The notes beneath the pieces are model-generated. The model saw only the letters and a list, made by a program, of their open reading frames with translations. It was not told the origin of the DNA and searched no databases. From JBAXBF01 sp034429745 (GTDB lineage: Bacteria > Chloroflexota > Anaerolineae > Anaerolineales > DRKV01), in NCBI GenBank assembly GCA_034429745.1, contig DAOUFY010000107.1, positions 1-46,983 of the forward strand: a DNA stretch of 46,983 bases, given 5' to 3'. Made by a program: the position numbers and the translations under genes. Within the stretch, counting starts at the first letter, position 1. Each line of letters begins with the position of its first letter. Shown one piece after another: positions 1 to 8,133 of the stretch.

Positions 1-503
1 CCCCATGGAAAAACCGTGACTCTGTCAGAATCCATCCCATATTTAATAGCAAGCTTACGTACGTCTTGACAATCAGCAAGCAGCCAATCGCTATTCTTTA
101 ACGTATAGCGAGTTGCCAACCTCCAAGCTGCATTTTTCTCCGCATCCGCAATCAAATCATATCCCCAAGACATGCTCACTAGGGGATGAAAGCCAGCCAG
201 GGCAGTCATCAATGCCGGCCGCTGAATAGGTCCCGCATGAATAAGATGAGGGCGGTAAGAGCGAATAATGCGCTTTAGAGCAGGTATAAGCTGCAGACCT
301 CTATGCCAATTTACCAATCCTTTGCCGCCTTCCCATCGTATTTCAGTTACTTTCGCAGGCAAAGGACGCTTTTCTAGCAACTGTCCATTGTCTTCCAAAC
401 GCAAATAAGCCACTTCATAAGGGCTTTCGGCTAGCACAGAAAGAAAACGATGGTCGTGTGGAGTATAGTCGCGCGAAAAGTAGAGAATCCGGAAAGCAGC
501 CAT
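1..503 (-). CDS. GT4-type glycosyltransferase, N-terminal part (cut by window edge)
   Basis: Open minus-strand frame from an ATG at 503 to the window edge, about 167 residues. It begins MAAFRILYFSRDYTPHD and includes RPHLIHAGPIQRPAL, MSWGYDLIADA and ADCQDVRKLAIKYG. This is the pattern of the N-terminal Rossmann domain of GT-B, GT4-type glycosyltransferases: an acceptor-side domain followed by the stretch where the next segment usually gives the first contact with the nucleotide sugar. The donor-binding C-terminal half, with its EGxP/EAMA motif, lies outside the window, so sugar specificity cannot be judged. The start lies 19 bp after the stop of the NeuB-like gene, consistent with co-transcription. 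It would be a cytoplasmic or membrane-peripheral enzyme of glycan assembly. The family call is good; the substrate is unknown. Confidence 0.75.
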   Translation of the reverse strand, partial: MAAFRILYFSRDYTPHDHRFLSVLAESPYEVAYLRLEDNGQLLEKRPLPAKVTEIRWEGGKGLVNWHRGLQLIPALKRIIRSYRPHLIHAGPIQRPALMTALAGFHPLVSMSWGYDLIADAEKNAAWRLATRYTLKNSDWLLADCQDVRKLAIKYGMDSDRVTVFPW

Positions 504-522
504 GCACCATAAAATGAGCGAT

Positions 523-1602
523 TTAGCTTTCAGCGGCAGCTAAATCCAACCAGCGCAAAGCCGTTCCTTTTGGCAGATCAACCAAAGCTTTGCAGCCAAT
601 TACCTGCTGAATTTCCGGCGGTTTAATCGCGCCGGGTGTTGCCGGCCGCAGCACATCAATCATCTCGCGCGTAAATATTTCACCCGCCTTAATATCTCGG
701 GCAGCGCGCAAGCAGCGTCGCTGAACCACTGAGGTCTCCTTCTCATTTTCTACAATGCGCTTGTCTGCATCGCCTAGTGCGGCTTCCAATTCACGCGTTC
801 GGGCTACCATTTCAGCCCAGGACACGGGATTCATGGCAAATAAATGGTCAGGTCCTTCGCGTTGATTATCGTCAGTAAAGTGCTTCTCAATGACTCGCGC
901 TCCCAACGCCACTGCGCCCAGTACAGTTGCATGGCCGGGTGTATGGTCTGAGAGCCCCAATATCAAGTTAGGAAACATCACCTGATATGTTTTCAATACA
1001 TTGAGGTGGATATAGCGGAAATTTTCAAGGCTCGCTGTATAGTTTGTATTGCATTGCATAAGCACCAGCTGAGGGTTAATAGGCAAAATGGTGTGCACTG
1101 CTTGTTGAACATCAGCGATCGTAGCAGCCCCGCTGGCAAGCAGCACAGGTTTACCTTTCTTGGCGATATGAACCAACATCTCCAGCCAATCAATATCACC
1201 GGAGCCAATTTTGTATGCCGGCACATAAGGTTCAAGCATATCTACTGCCTCAAAATCATACGGAGAGGAGAAATAATGTATGCCAGCTTTCTCACATTCC
1301 TCTTTAAGTATTGGCGTCCATTCAAATGGAAGCGAGGCTTCTTGATATACTTGAAAAACCGATTTTTTCCACTTTGCCTGATGAGAGAGCTGTCTCCCCA
1401 TCTTATCAAATCCTTCTTGAGAGACGATCTTTGGCGCTCGAAAATTCTGAAACTTTGCTGCATCTGCGCCTTTTTCTTTGGCAAGATGAATAAGCATCTT
1501 CGCTCGTTCCAAATCTCCATCATGGTTGGCAGCGATATCGGCAATAAAATAGGTGGGAAATGAAGGACCAATACTGCGTTCAGCAATTTTTATTTCGTTC
1601 AT
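523..1602 (-). CDS. NeuB-family nonulosonic acid synthase (sialic/legionaminic/pseudaminic acid synthase)
   Basis: The 359-aa product fits the NeuB/PseI/LegI family, which condenses phosphoenolpyruvate with a six-carbon N-acetylamino sugar to give a nine-carbon ulosonic acid. Seen in the sequence: FIADIAANHDGD near the N-terminus, KFQNFRAPKIVS, YKIGSGDIDWLEML, LASGAAT, GLSDHTPGHA, and IEKHFTDDNQREGPDH around residue 240. These build the TIM barrel with its metal and PEP sites. Residues from about 295 form the C-terminal SAF (antifreeze-like) domain, including RRCLRAARDIKAGE and KGTALRWLDL. The length matches the family. PseB-like and RmlD-like genes lie upstream. No CMP-nonulosonate synthetase, aminotransferase or hydrolase is in the window, so the exact acid cannot be assigned; PseB proximity makes a pseudaminate-type product reasonable. 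Confidence 0.9.
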   Translation of the reverse strand: MNEIKIAERSIGPSFPTYFIADIAANHDGDLERAKMLIHLAKEKGADAAKFQNFRAPKIVSQEGFDKMGRQLSHQAKWKKSVFQVYQEASLPFEWTPILKEECEKAGIHYFSSPYDFEAVDMLEPYVPAYKIGSGDIDWLEMLVHIAKKGKPVLLASGAATIADVQQAVHTILPINPQLVLMQCNTNYTASLENFRYIHLNVLKTYQVMFPNLILGLSDHTPGHATVLGAVALGARVIEKHFTDDNQREGPDHLFAMNPVSWAEMVARTRELEAALGDADKRIVENEKETSVVQRRCLRAARDIKAGEIFTREMIDVLRPATPGAIKPPEIQQVIGCKALVDLPKGTALRWLDLAAAES

Positions 1603-1622
1603 GAGCGTTCACTCCAGCTTTG

Positions 1623-2210
1623 TTATCCTTGCAAAATCTTTCTTTTTGCCTCTTTAAATTCTTCTTCGGAAAGCAGCCCCTTTTCTCTTAAGGCCGCTAT
1701 TTTTTCCAATTGGTCGGTCAAATTTGGCTCCTCAGCCTTTGGTTCAATTTGGGTTGTTAGCATTGCCTTATCTTTAACAAGCCACTTTTGTTTAAGAAAA
1801 TCTGCAAAATCAGAAGAATGTCCTTTTTGGGATGAGATAAAAGTATATTTCTTTTGGGCAATTGTGCAAACAACCTTTTCACCGCCGAAACCGAGAATGG
1901 ATCCACTTTTATCATTGATCTCCTCAATGGATGAATAGGGAAATGCCAGCATCATCGGCTTTTTCGAGAACACACTTATCCAAGCAACAAACAACAAACG
2001 TTTATTCGTTGCCCACAAACACCCGGATTCACCCAGCCGCTCTTTGCCGCGCATCCCCAAGCTAGTGAGAAAGCATTCCTCAGGCATCTCCCCTTCTTCC
2101 AAGAAATCTAAAACCATTTGCACAGCTGGGTTTGTTTCTATCCCCGCTATTTGAGGGTAAGCCGCTCGAACTATACTTTTTACAGCCTTTTCCTGCTCTT
2201 GAGTTGCCAT
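1623..2210 (-). CDS. PH-like and SHOCT domain protein
   Basis: A 195-aa soluble protein. Residues of roughly 45 to 140 have the pattern of a bacterial PH-like (YokE/GRAM-type) domain: SGCLWATNKRLLFV, then FPYSSIEEI, then a glycine turn (GSILGFGGEK). Residues 164 to 195 are a clear SHOCT motif (LTDQLEKIAALREKGLLSEEEF and KRKIL). SHOCT modules are short helical hairpins thought to mediate oligomerisation or membrane-linked assembly. No enzyme motif is visible. It has a good ribosome site (AGAGGTG, 7 nt before the ATG) and its own extended -10 promoter in the 67-bp gap behind it, so it looks like a separately controlled insert between the RmlD-like and NeuB-like genes. Its role in glycan synthesis is unknown. 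Confidence 0.75.
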   Translation of the reverse strand: MATQEQEKAVKSIVRAAYPQIAGIETNPAVQMVLDFLEEGEMPEECFLTSLGMRGKERLGESGCLWATNKRLLFVAWISVFSKKPMMLAFPYSSIEEINDKSGSILGFGGEKVVCTIAQKKYTFISSQKGHSSDFADFLKQKWLVKDKAMLTTQIEPKAEEPNLTDQLEKIAALREKGLLSEEEFKEAKRKILQG

Positions 2211-2251
2211 AAAATTGCACCTCTTTTACTTATACCATTTATAGTGAATTG

Positions 2252-2263
2252 ATTATAGCACAA
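2252..2263 (-). promoter_or_regulatory. Extended -10 promoter for the PH/SHOCT gene
   Basis: Read on the minus strand the site is TTGTGCTATAAT, a perfect TATAAT preceded by TGC (the TGn extended -10 element). No good -35 hexamer is seen at 16 to 18 bp, which extended -10 promoters tolerate. It lies about 42 bp upstream of the start codon at 2210, leaving room for a leader with its Shine-Dalgarno sequence. The same 12 bases recur in front of the helicase gene at 40,004 to 40,015. Confidence 0.6.
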
Positions 2264-2277
2264 GATTACACACCAAC

Positions 2278-3207
2278 TTAATCAATCACATCGTTTTGAA
2301 GATAGCGAGGATACCCCTGCAAATACTGCTGATAGAAACCTTCTAAGGCATCTCTAACCGAAGGAAGTGTCATACCCAAAGTTTTCTGCAGTTTTGTTGT
2401 ATCCATCGTCAAGTTTGGGGAGCGCGGCGCGGTTAAGCCAGCCTCCTCAACCGATAAAGGTGTGATCAAAGCCTCATCAAACCCAAAACGGCGCGCCAAC
2501 TGCACTCCAAAATCATATTTATTCATCGCGTCTTTACTGAAAACGTGGTAAAGCCCTTGCGCTTCTAGCTCTACAAGCCGGGAGATGATTTCTGCTAAAG
2601 TGTTTGCCAATAAGGGACAGAAATAAACATCTCGAAAACCATTCACCCGTATTCCATCGCGCAGGTTATAAAAAAAGAATTCAGCTAAGCTACGCTTCGC
2701 ACTACGCCCCCAACCAATCAAGTTGGTACGAGCGATGAGGGCTGTTGGTAGAATTTCGGATACTGCGTATTCCCCCATTAACTTGCTTTTTGCATAAACA
2801 CTAATGGGGTTTGGCAAATCTTCCTCCGAGTAATTGCCTTTTTGTCCATCAAACACTGTATCGGAGGAAATATGAACCAGCACAATCCGATGTCTCGCAG
2901 CTTCCTTCGCCAGCTTTGATGGCAGTTCCACATTGAGACGTTGAGCAAGTTGCGGAAACTTTTCACATTGATCAACATCTGCCAAAGCCGCACAATTAAA
3001 AATCCAATGTGGCTGTATTTCCTCGATCAAGCTCTCCACTGCCCCATCCTCAAGCAAGTTCTTTTGTACCACCTTAAAAAGAGAGCTCTTAAAAGGATGA
3101 GCATTTACTACGCCAACTACCTCGTACGAAGCAGAAAGCTGAAGCGCTGCATTCAATCCTAATAAACCACTCGCCCCGGTGAGCAACAGTTTTCTACGCG
3201 CAGGCAT
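2278..3207 (-). CDS. RmlD-like NAD(P)-dependent sugar-nucleotide reductase
   Basis: A 309-aa extended short-chain dehydrogenase of the RmlD/SpsK class. Visible landmarks are the dinucleotide motif TGASGLLG (residues 10 to 17), NCAALADVDQCE near 71 to 82, ISSDTVFDG near 113 to 121, and the catalytic Tyr138-x3-Lys142 in VYAKSK. The family reduces 4-keto-6-deoxy nucleotide sugars, as RmlD does for dTDP-rhamnose. The adjacent gene is a PseB-like UDP-GlcNAc 4,6-dehydratase, whose product is a 4-keto-6-deoxy sugar, so a reductase acting on that intermediate is plausible. No rmlA, rmlB or rmlC is in the window, which argues against a complete rhamnose pathway here. It starts 9 bp after the PseB-like gene, so the two are probably translated from one message. 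Confidence 0.8.
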   Translation of the reverse strand: MPARRKLLLTGASGLLGLNAALQLSASYEVVGVVNAHPFKSSLFKVVQKNLLEDGAVESLIEEIQPHWIFNCAALADVDQCEKFPQLAQRLNVELPSKLAKEAARHRIVLVHISSDTVFDGQKGNYSEEDLPNPISVYAKSKLMGEYAVSEILPTALIARTNLIGWGRSAKRSLAEFFFYNLRDGIRVNGFRDVYFCPLLANTLAEIISRLVELEAQGLYHVFSKDAMNKYDFGVQLARRFGFDEALITPLSVEEAGLTAPRSPNLTMDTTKLQKTLGMTLPSVRDALEGFYQQYLQGYPRYLQNDVID

Positions 3208-3216
3208 CAGCTTTTT

Positions 3217-4203
3217 TCACCGTGTAAATGAAGCAATCAATTCCCGAATTTGTTCTACAGTAAGCCACGATGGATTTGTATCACTGGAGTAGCGAAAGCC
3301 TTCCGGCAGAGGTTTGCCCTTAGTTTGCCAATCATAGCCGAACCAAAGCCGTTCAGCAGGCTGAATAATATACATATCTTCCAATTCAACTGCAGCTCGA
3401 GCTTCATCTTCATGGATAAGCACTTCATGCAGTTTTTCTCCGGGTCTAATGCCAATATATTCAATTTCCGCATTTGGAGCAATGGCTTTTGCTACATCAA
3501 GGATGCGCGTGGAAGGAATTTTAGGCACAAATACCTCACCGCCATGCATTTGCTCAATAGCCTTAAGCACAAAGCGAACTCCAACTTCCAATGAAAGCCA
3601 AAAACGCGTCATGCGAGCGTCTGTAATCGTTAGCTTTGCACCATTTTCGCTCTGCTTTAAGAATAATGGAATAACCGAGCCACGGCTTCCAATAACATTG
3701 CCATAACGTACACAACTAAAGCGGGTCTCTTCACCGCCGGCATAACTGTTGCTTTGAATAAAGAGTTTTTCTGCTGCCAATTTTGTTGCCCCATACAAGT
3801 TAACCGGATTCACCGCCTTATCTGTGGAAAGTGCCAGTACCTTTTTTACGTTGGCATCCAAAGCTGCTTCAATAACATTGCTGCTTCCCAAAATATTGGT
3901 TTTGATGGCTTCCATTGGGTTGTATTCGCAAGCCGGCACCTGCTTTAAAGCAGCAGCATGAACAACAATATCTACTCCTTTCATCGCCCGATATAAGCGA
4001 TCGCGATCACGCACATCTCCTAAAAAATAACGCAGATTTACGGCATCAAACCCACTTACTCGCATTTCATATTGCTTCAACTCATCGCGGCTGAAAATAA
4101 TTACCTTCTTTGGTTTGTACTCTTTAAGCAAAATTTCAATGAATTTTTTTCCAAAAGAACCTGTTCCGCCAGTTACTAGAATTACCTTATCATTCCACTG
4201 CAT
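3217..4203 (-). CDS. PseB/FlaA1-like UDP-GlcNAc 4,6-dehydratase
   Basis: A 328-aa extended SDR enzyme counted from the ATG at 4203. That ATG is preferred to the TTG four codons earlier because GGAG lies 6 nt before it. Key features are TGGTGSFG (residues 11 to 18), HAAALKQVPACEYNP (82 to 96), LSTDKAVNPVNLYGATK (125 to 141) with the Asp128-Lys129-Tyr137 set typical of soluble inverting 4,6-dehydratases, and RYGNVIGSRGSVIPLF. The family converts UDP-GlcNAc to UDP-2-acetamido-2,6-dideoxy-hexos-4-ulose, often with C5 epimerisation, as the first step to pseudaminic acid, FucNAc or QuiNAc. The length fits PseB rather than the longer membrane WbpM type. The neighbouring NeuB-like gene supports the pseudaminate option, but PseC, PseG, PseH and PseF are not in the window. 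Confidence 0.88.
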   Translation of the reverse strand: MQWNDKVILVTGGTGSFGKKFIEILLKEYKPKKVIIFSRDELKQYEMRVSGFDAVNLRYFLGDVRDRDRLYRAMKGVDIVVHAAALKQVPACEYNPMEAIKTNILGSSNVIEAALDANVKKVLALSTDKAVNPVNLYGATKLAAEKLFIQSNSYAGGEETRFSCVRYGNVIGSRGSVIPLFLKQSENGAKLTITDARMTRFWLSLEVGVRFVLKAIEQMHGGEVFVPKIPSTRILDVAKAIAPNAEIEYIGIRPGEKLHEVLIHEDEARAAVELEDMYIIQPAERLWFGYDWQTKGKPLPEGFRYSSDTNPSWLTVEQIRELIASFTR

Positions 4204-4223
4204 GATACTCTCCAATTCGTCAT

Positions 4224-4245
4224 CCCTCCCCTAATTTGGAGAGGG
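4224..4245. repeat. Short palindrome in the 126-bp intergenic gap
   Basis: Two 8-base arms (4224 to 4231 and 4238 to 4245) around a 6-base AT loop. In minus-strand RNA they pair throughout with one G-U wobble. It sits about 20 nt upstream of the PseB-like start in the largest gap of the glycan locus. No U-run follows, so it is not a standard terminator. Candidates are an interspersed palindromic repeat or a translation or processing element. Confidence 0.5.
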
Positions 4246-4329
4246 GAAGTTTGATTGCTCTTCATTTGTACCTATTCGTTCCACTCCAACATAGATGTCT
4301 TACCTTAGACTCCCGTCTTATGCAGCCGG

Positions 4330-5166
4330 CTAATCCTTAGTAATGACAATCAGAGGGTACTGACCATTTTCCCCAAAAAAGCGAGGATACTTTTCTTCCA
4401 TCCAAAAAAGCGCTTTTAACAGCCACTTCCCCCCCAATCCCTGATGAACATAAGTACGCAAAAATCGAACGCTAACACTGCGCCAACAGAAAATGGCTAC
4501 CTTCATTTCATTCGCCAGCATCTTTTTTAAATGAGAGGCAGTGTTTTTATGAACAAAAGTAGCCTTTGTTTCAGCAGCGGTTTGGCTTAACAAACCCATT
4601 TTAATTTTAAGAGCGCGATATGTTCTCCTAGCCCAGCGCCGAATATTGAGAGGGAATTCCAATATCCTCGTGAGCGGCGGCGTATCCCAACCGTTGACAA
4701 CCACTGCGGTACTGCCCCTGCTCATTACCCGATACAGTTCGCGATAGGCTCTTTGATGCTCTTCCAATGGCAGGTGATGCAATGTATGCAGGGAAACCAC
4801 CCCCTCAAAAACATCATTCCGGAAGGGAAGATGAGCTACATCTGACACCACAAAAAGACCATGAGCGCCAATCCGCTGACGCGCTTGCTGTAAGGCAACA
4901 ATAGATAGGTCAACACATACTCGATAGGCATAGCCTTTTGAATAGGCAAGATATTCATCGTATTGTATAGGACCAGAGCCGGCATCCAAAAAATATTTGC
5001 CGGCCGGCTTTAAATGGCGCAGCAGACGCAAATGACAGCGATGAATATATTCAGCTGAAACCGGGCGCAAGTCTTCATAGTGTGCATTTTGAAAGTAGCC
5101 TTCATCCAACTGCTGCCATCCCACTTGATCGTAAAACTTGCGCACCTGTTGTTGAACCCCGTTCAT
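4330..5166 (-). CDS. Class I SAM-dependent methyltransferase
   Basis: A 278-aa protein with a Rossmann-type methyltransferase core. FLDAGSGPIQYDEYL is motif I, RVCVDLSIVALQQARQRI carries the acidic residue at the end of beta 2, LFVVSDVAHLPFRNDVFEGVVS is the motif II/III region, and HTLHHLPLEEHQRAYRELYRVM is the post-motif region of the Methyltransf_11 family. The ATG at 5166 is chosen because it overlaps the preceding stop in an ATGA junction and has GGAGGAGG just before it; the longer reading from a TTG is less likely. It is coupled to a capsule-transferase-like gene and lies near the ABC exporter. A role in methylating a glycan, or in capping chain ends before Wzt-type recognition, is a reasonable inference; the acceptor is unknown. 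Confidence 0.8.
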   Translation of the reverse strand: MNGVQQQVRKFYDQVGWQQLDEGYFQNAHYEDLRPVSAEYIHRCHLRLLRHLKPAGKYFLDAGSGPIQYDEYLAYSKGYAYRVCVDLSIVALQQARQRIGAHGLFVVSDVAHLPFRNDVFEGVVSLHTLHHLPLEEHQRAYRELYRVMSRGSTAVVVNGWDTPPLTRILEFPLNIRRWARRTYRALKIKMGLLSQTAAETKATFVHKNTASHLKKMLANEMKVAIFCWRSVSVRFLRTYVHQGLGGKWLLKALFWMEEKYPRFFGENGQYPLIVITKD

Positions 5167-6767
5167 GCCTCCTCCGACCAATGCCGAGATTCACCGCACA
5201 AGCAGCGAAAACTCTTTTCATAGGTTGCCCTGCCTTCTTCTGAGAGCACGCGATCCAGCGGCAATTCTTTTACATCCAACCAGAAATGCCACAAGTGCCA
5301 AGGAAAAGGCAAGGGATAGTTGAAAAAGAAACGATAGGCATAGCGCCAAGCCAATTCTACTTGCTCCGCTGAAAGCCGATGTCTATCCGGCCCATTCAAC
5401 ACCGAAAAAAGCATCCTTTCATATTCTTCCCAAGAAGATGGATCTAACGTAAAACCTCGGCCGCGATAATGGGTGTTTCCCACCACAATGACAGGCACCC
5501 CGCTTAATGCCAATTCCAACCCTACCGTAGTCGTATATACTAACCCTAGATCAGCAATTTGAATCAAATCATACGTGTTATAGGGAGCATCAGCCGCAAT
5601 CAAATGAATATGCTGTGGAAAAGACCGCTCGTCTTTAAAGGCATTCTTGAATATTTCTGCCACAGAAGGACCTGTAGTATAACGTTCGCCTGGATGAATA
5701 CGAATGATGAACTGAACATCATCCCGTTGGGCAAAAAGCTGAGCGGTTTTTACCAACCATTCTGTCATACTATCAGTGAACACCTGACGTCCCAGTGTCA
5801 AGCTGTCACCAATCACATTAGCAGCCAAAAGCACTACTGGTCGTTCATCCAGGCCCAATGCTGCCCTTACCTGCTCACCACCAACATTGGGTACTCCTTG
5901 CCATTGGCGAGCAAAATTTTCCCATAAATTTGCTTTCATGCGTGCTGCATACAAGTTTTGAATACGTTCCCGCTGTTCAGCTGTTAACGGACGATCCCGC
6001 AATGCTTGCCACAACTCATCAGTATTCTGGCGCATTACAGGGTGGTTCAATGAAAGCCAAATCCGCTGCCGCTGCTCGCCAAACTCATAAGTAACCACCG
6101 GCAAAGAGAGCGAACGGGCGGCATGAAAAACAGCACCAAATTCAAGGATGCTCCCGCTGGGCAAAATAACGACATCTGGCTTATTTTTTTTCATCCACGC
6201 TAAAGCCGCTGCTGCAGCCTGCAGATTTCTTTCCAGCCGCAGACGATAAAGCTTGCCGTTGCGGTTTATCTCTTCGACCTGCTGCGTGTATTGGGCGTCA
6301 TGCAAAGCAACATCTTCAATAGCTTTTTGGAGATCTTCAGGTAAATGCTGATCCGTATTCATTCTGGAAAGCAAAGGCACAACGTTGATCAGCGGTTCTG
6401 CTTGAGAAAGAACGTAACGGACAAACATATTTTGGCGCCGCAGGTCAAACTCATCAATCGGTTTCTGCCAATTCGCATAAGGCAGAAAAGCAAAATCAAC
6501 TTCGTTGCCTAAAGCTCCTAAAGCCATCCCAACTAAGGCAGCATGCTCAATCCAATACCTCAGGGTAGCGAACAGAAATATCTTTTTTCCTTGCGGCGGC
6601 TTGCTTTGAGCAAGGATATTCAATCCAACTTTCCGCCATTCTGGTATAGCTTTACGAAGCTCTTGAAAAGCAAACCCGCCAGTTGGTTTCCCATACTGGC
6701 GCAGCCGCCAATATATTTCAGCTGTATAGGGGATCTTTCCAAAGAAACGCTTCAGCCTTCTCTTCAT
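5163..6767 (-). CDS. Capsule polysaccharide synthesis-like GT-B transferase
   Basis: A 534-aa protein without transmembrane segments. The C-terminal half (from about residue 305) has DERPVVLLAANVIGDS, FIIRIHPGE, PYNTYDLIQIADLGLVYTT, then TVGLELALSGVPVIVVGNTH and YRGRGFTLDP. This last pattern resembles the donor-binding domain of the Capsule_synth family (KpsC/KpsS-like and related CDP-alcohol or Kdo transferases). The N-terminal half has a GT-B-like layout with KKIFLFATLRYWIEHAALVGMALGALGNEVDF and KPDVVILPSGSILEFGAVFHAARSL. It overlaps the Wzt-like gene upstream and the methyltransferase downstream, each by an ATGA junction. KpsS/KpsC enzymes build lipid-linked primers for ABC-exported capsules, so the placement beside an ABC exporter is suggestive. 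Substrate unknown. Confidence 0.65.
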   Translation of the reverse strand: MKRRLKRFFGKIPYTAEIYWRLRQYGKPTGGFAFQELRKAIPEWRKVGLNILAQSKPPQGKKIFLFATLRYWIEHAALVGMALGALGNEVDFAFLPYANWQKPIDEFDLRRQNMFVRYVLSQAEPLINVVPLLSRMNTDQHLPEDLQKAIEDVALHDAQYTQQVEEINRNGKLYRLRLERNLQAAAAALAWMKKNKPDVVILPSGSILEFGAVFHAARSLSLPVVTYEFGEQRQRIWLSLNHPVMRQNTDELWQALRDRPLTAEQRERIQNLYAARMKANLWENFARQWQGVPNVGGEQVRAALGLDERPVVLLAANVIGDSLTLGRQVFTDSMTEWLVKTAQLFAQRDDVQFIIRIHPGERYTTGPSVAEIFKNAFKDERSFPQHIHLIAADAPYNTYDLIQIADLGLVYTTTVGLELALSGVPVIVVGNTHYRGRGFTLDPSSWEEYERMLFSVLNGPDRHRLSAEQVELAWRYAYRFFFNYPLPFPWHLWHFWLDVKELPLDRVLSEEGRATYEKSFRCLCGESRHWSEEA

Positions 6768-8116
6768 TGCATTACACCTTGCACCTTTTTCTTATGCTCC
6801 ACCTCTTCGAGAGAATACTGCAATTCCTCACAGCTAATCTCCCATGAGAGCCGTGGTCGAACCAAACCGAGCCGCGGTTCTGCCCATTGCATGCCCGGCG
6901 CGCCGGAAGGATCCACCATAAAGGCAAGGGCATTCTCATCCTGAAAATACCGCTGCACGCGAAAAGTGCTGGCATTCACACCAACAATATAGCGCCCCTC
7001 ATTCAGCAAATCCGCCGGCAGAAAACAGCGGCTGATATAATGCCCTGCCTTGCGGGTTGAATACTGTTCATACAATTTAGAATCATCTGTATCAAAAGAA
7101 GTAAAAACGATATCGCCGCGGCCGCTCAGCAGATAGATGCCAACTCGCAGACCGCTAAGCGGCGCATCAAGAGCATATTCCACTTCAATCATACAAGGTT
7201 CTATGGAACGAACGATTTCGCTGACTTGATGATTCCTGTTCAATAACCGTATTGCAATAGGACGAAAAGGAGCAGCTGACGAAGGTATTTCATCGGGCAG
7301 CCAATAACGTTCACCGGATTGTGCTAACCCAGATGAAAGATAATAATCAACCGCCTCTGCAGTAGGAGCGCGATAGACCATTTGCCCTTTATCCAAAACA
7401 ATCGTTTCTTCAGTAAGACGCATGATGGCTGACATATTATGGCTGACGAACAGCACCGTTCGTCCTTCATGAGCTACATCGCTCATCTTCCCTAAACATT
7501 TGCGCTGAAATTCAGCATCACCCACAGCCAGTACTTCATCTACTACCAATATCTCAGGCTCCAAAAAGGCTGCTACCGCAAAAGCTAAACGCAAATACAT
7601 CCCGCTGGAGTAGCGTTTTACCGGCGTATCAATAAATTTTTCTACCCCCGAAAAATCAACAATGGCATCAAATTTACGCTCAATATCTGCCCGACGCATG
7701 CCCAGAATTGCTCCATTGAGATAAATATTGTCGCGTCCTGTCAGTTCTGGATGAAAGCCGGTACCTACCTCCAGCAGTGACCCCACTCGACCGCGAATCT
7801 CCGCAAATCCTTCAGTTGGTTCAGTAATGCGTGAAAGGATTTTCAACAGGGTGCTTTTACCAGCCCCATTGCGCCCTACAACACCAAGCACTTTCCCTTG
7901 TTCAACCTCAAATGATACATTTCTCAAAGCCCAAATAATATTTTCTTGGTTGTTTGTTATCGAAGACCGTTTAACCGAATTGCGCAAGCCATTCACCCAC
8001 CGCGCCGGCAGATGGACAGCATCCACCACACGATCCCTCAAGGTACGGTATTTCTCAGGCGCAATGCCAATCCGGTACATTTTTCCCAAATTTTCAACTC
8101 GAATAGCTGTTCGCAT
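6764..8116 (-). CDS. Polysaccharide ABC exporter ATPase with C-terminal extension (Wzt-like)
   Basis: A 450-aa ATPase of the TagH/Wzt (ABCH) class. Walker A is GRNGAGKST at residues 81 to 89, the signature is YSSGMYLRLAFA at 169 to 180, Walker B is ILVVDEV at 189 to 195, and VLFVSHNMSAIMRL holds the switch histidine. An insert of about 35 residues precedes the core (ARWVNGLRNSVKRSS), as in Wzt proteins. Residues from about 265 to 425 form an extra domain containing ISRCFLPADLLNEGRYIVGVNAS and VQRYFQDENALAFMV. This matches the beta-sandwich carbohydrate-recognition domain of Wzt_C proteins, which bind modified glycan termini. It pairs with the permease gene 17 bp upstream. It would energise export of a finished lipid-linked glycan across the inner membrane. 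Confidence 0.93.
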   Translation of the reverse strand: MRTAIRVENLGKMYRIGIAPEKYRTLRDRVVDAVHLPARWVNGLRNSVKRSSITNNQENIIWALRNVSFEVEQGKVLGVVGRNGAGKSTLLKILSRITEPTEGFAEIRGRVGSLLEVGTGFHPELTGRDNIYLNGAILGMRRADIERKFDAIVDFSGVEKFIDTPVKRYSSGMYLRLAFAVAAFLEPEILVVDEVLAVGDAEFQRKCLGKMSDVAHEGRTVLFVSHNMSAIMRLTEETIVLDKGQMVYRAPTAEAVDYYLSSGLAQSGERYWLPDEIPSSAAPFRPIAIRLLNRNHQVSEIVRSIEPCMIEVEYALDAPLSGLRVGIYLLSGRGDIVFTSFDTDDSKLYEQYSTRKAGHYISRCFLPADLLNEGRYIVGVNASTFRVQRYFQDENALAFMVDPSGAPGMQWAEPRLGLVRPRLSWEISCEELQYSLEEVEHKKKVQGVMQ

Positions 8117-8133
8117 CGTTATTCACCAACTTA

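Noticed and set aside
523..1602. DAHP or KDO-8-P synthase instead of a NeuB-type enzyme
   Set aside because: The C-terminal SAF domain and the NeuB barrel motifs are present, which those synthases lack.
4224..4245. Palindrome as an intrinsic terminator
   Set aside because: No T-run follows the stem on either strand, so it does not fit a rho-independent terminator.
6543..6944. Plus-strand open frame of 133 codons
   Set aside because: It lies wholly opposite two well supported genes (capsule-type transferase and Wzt-like ATPase) and has no recognisable protein pattern.
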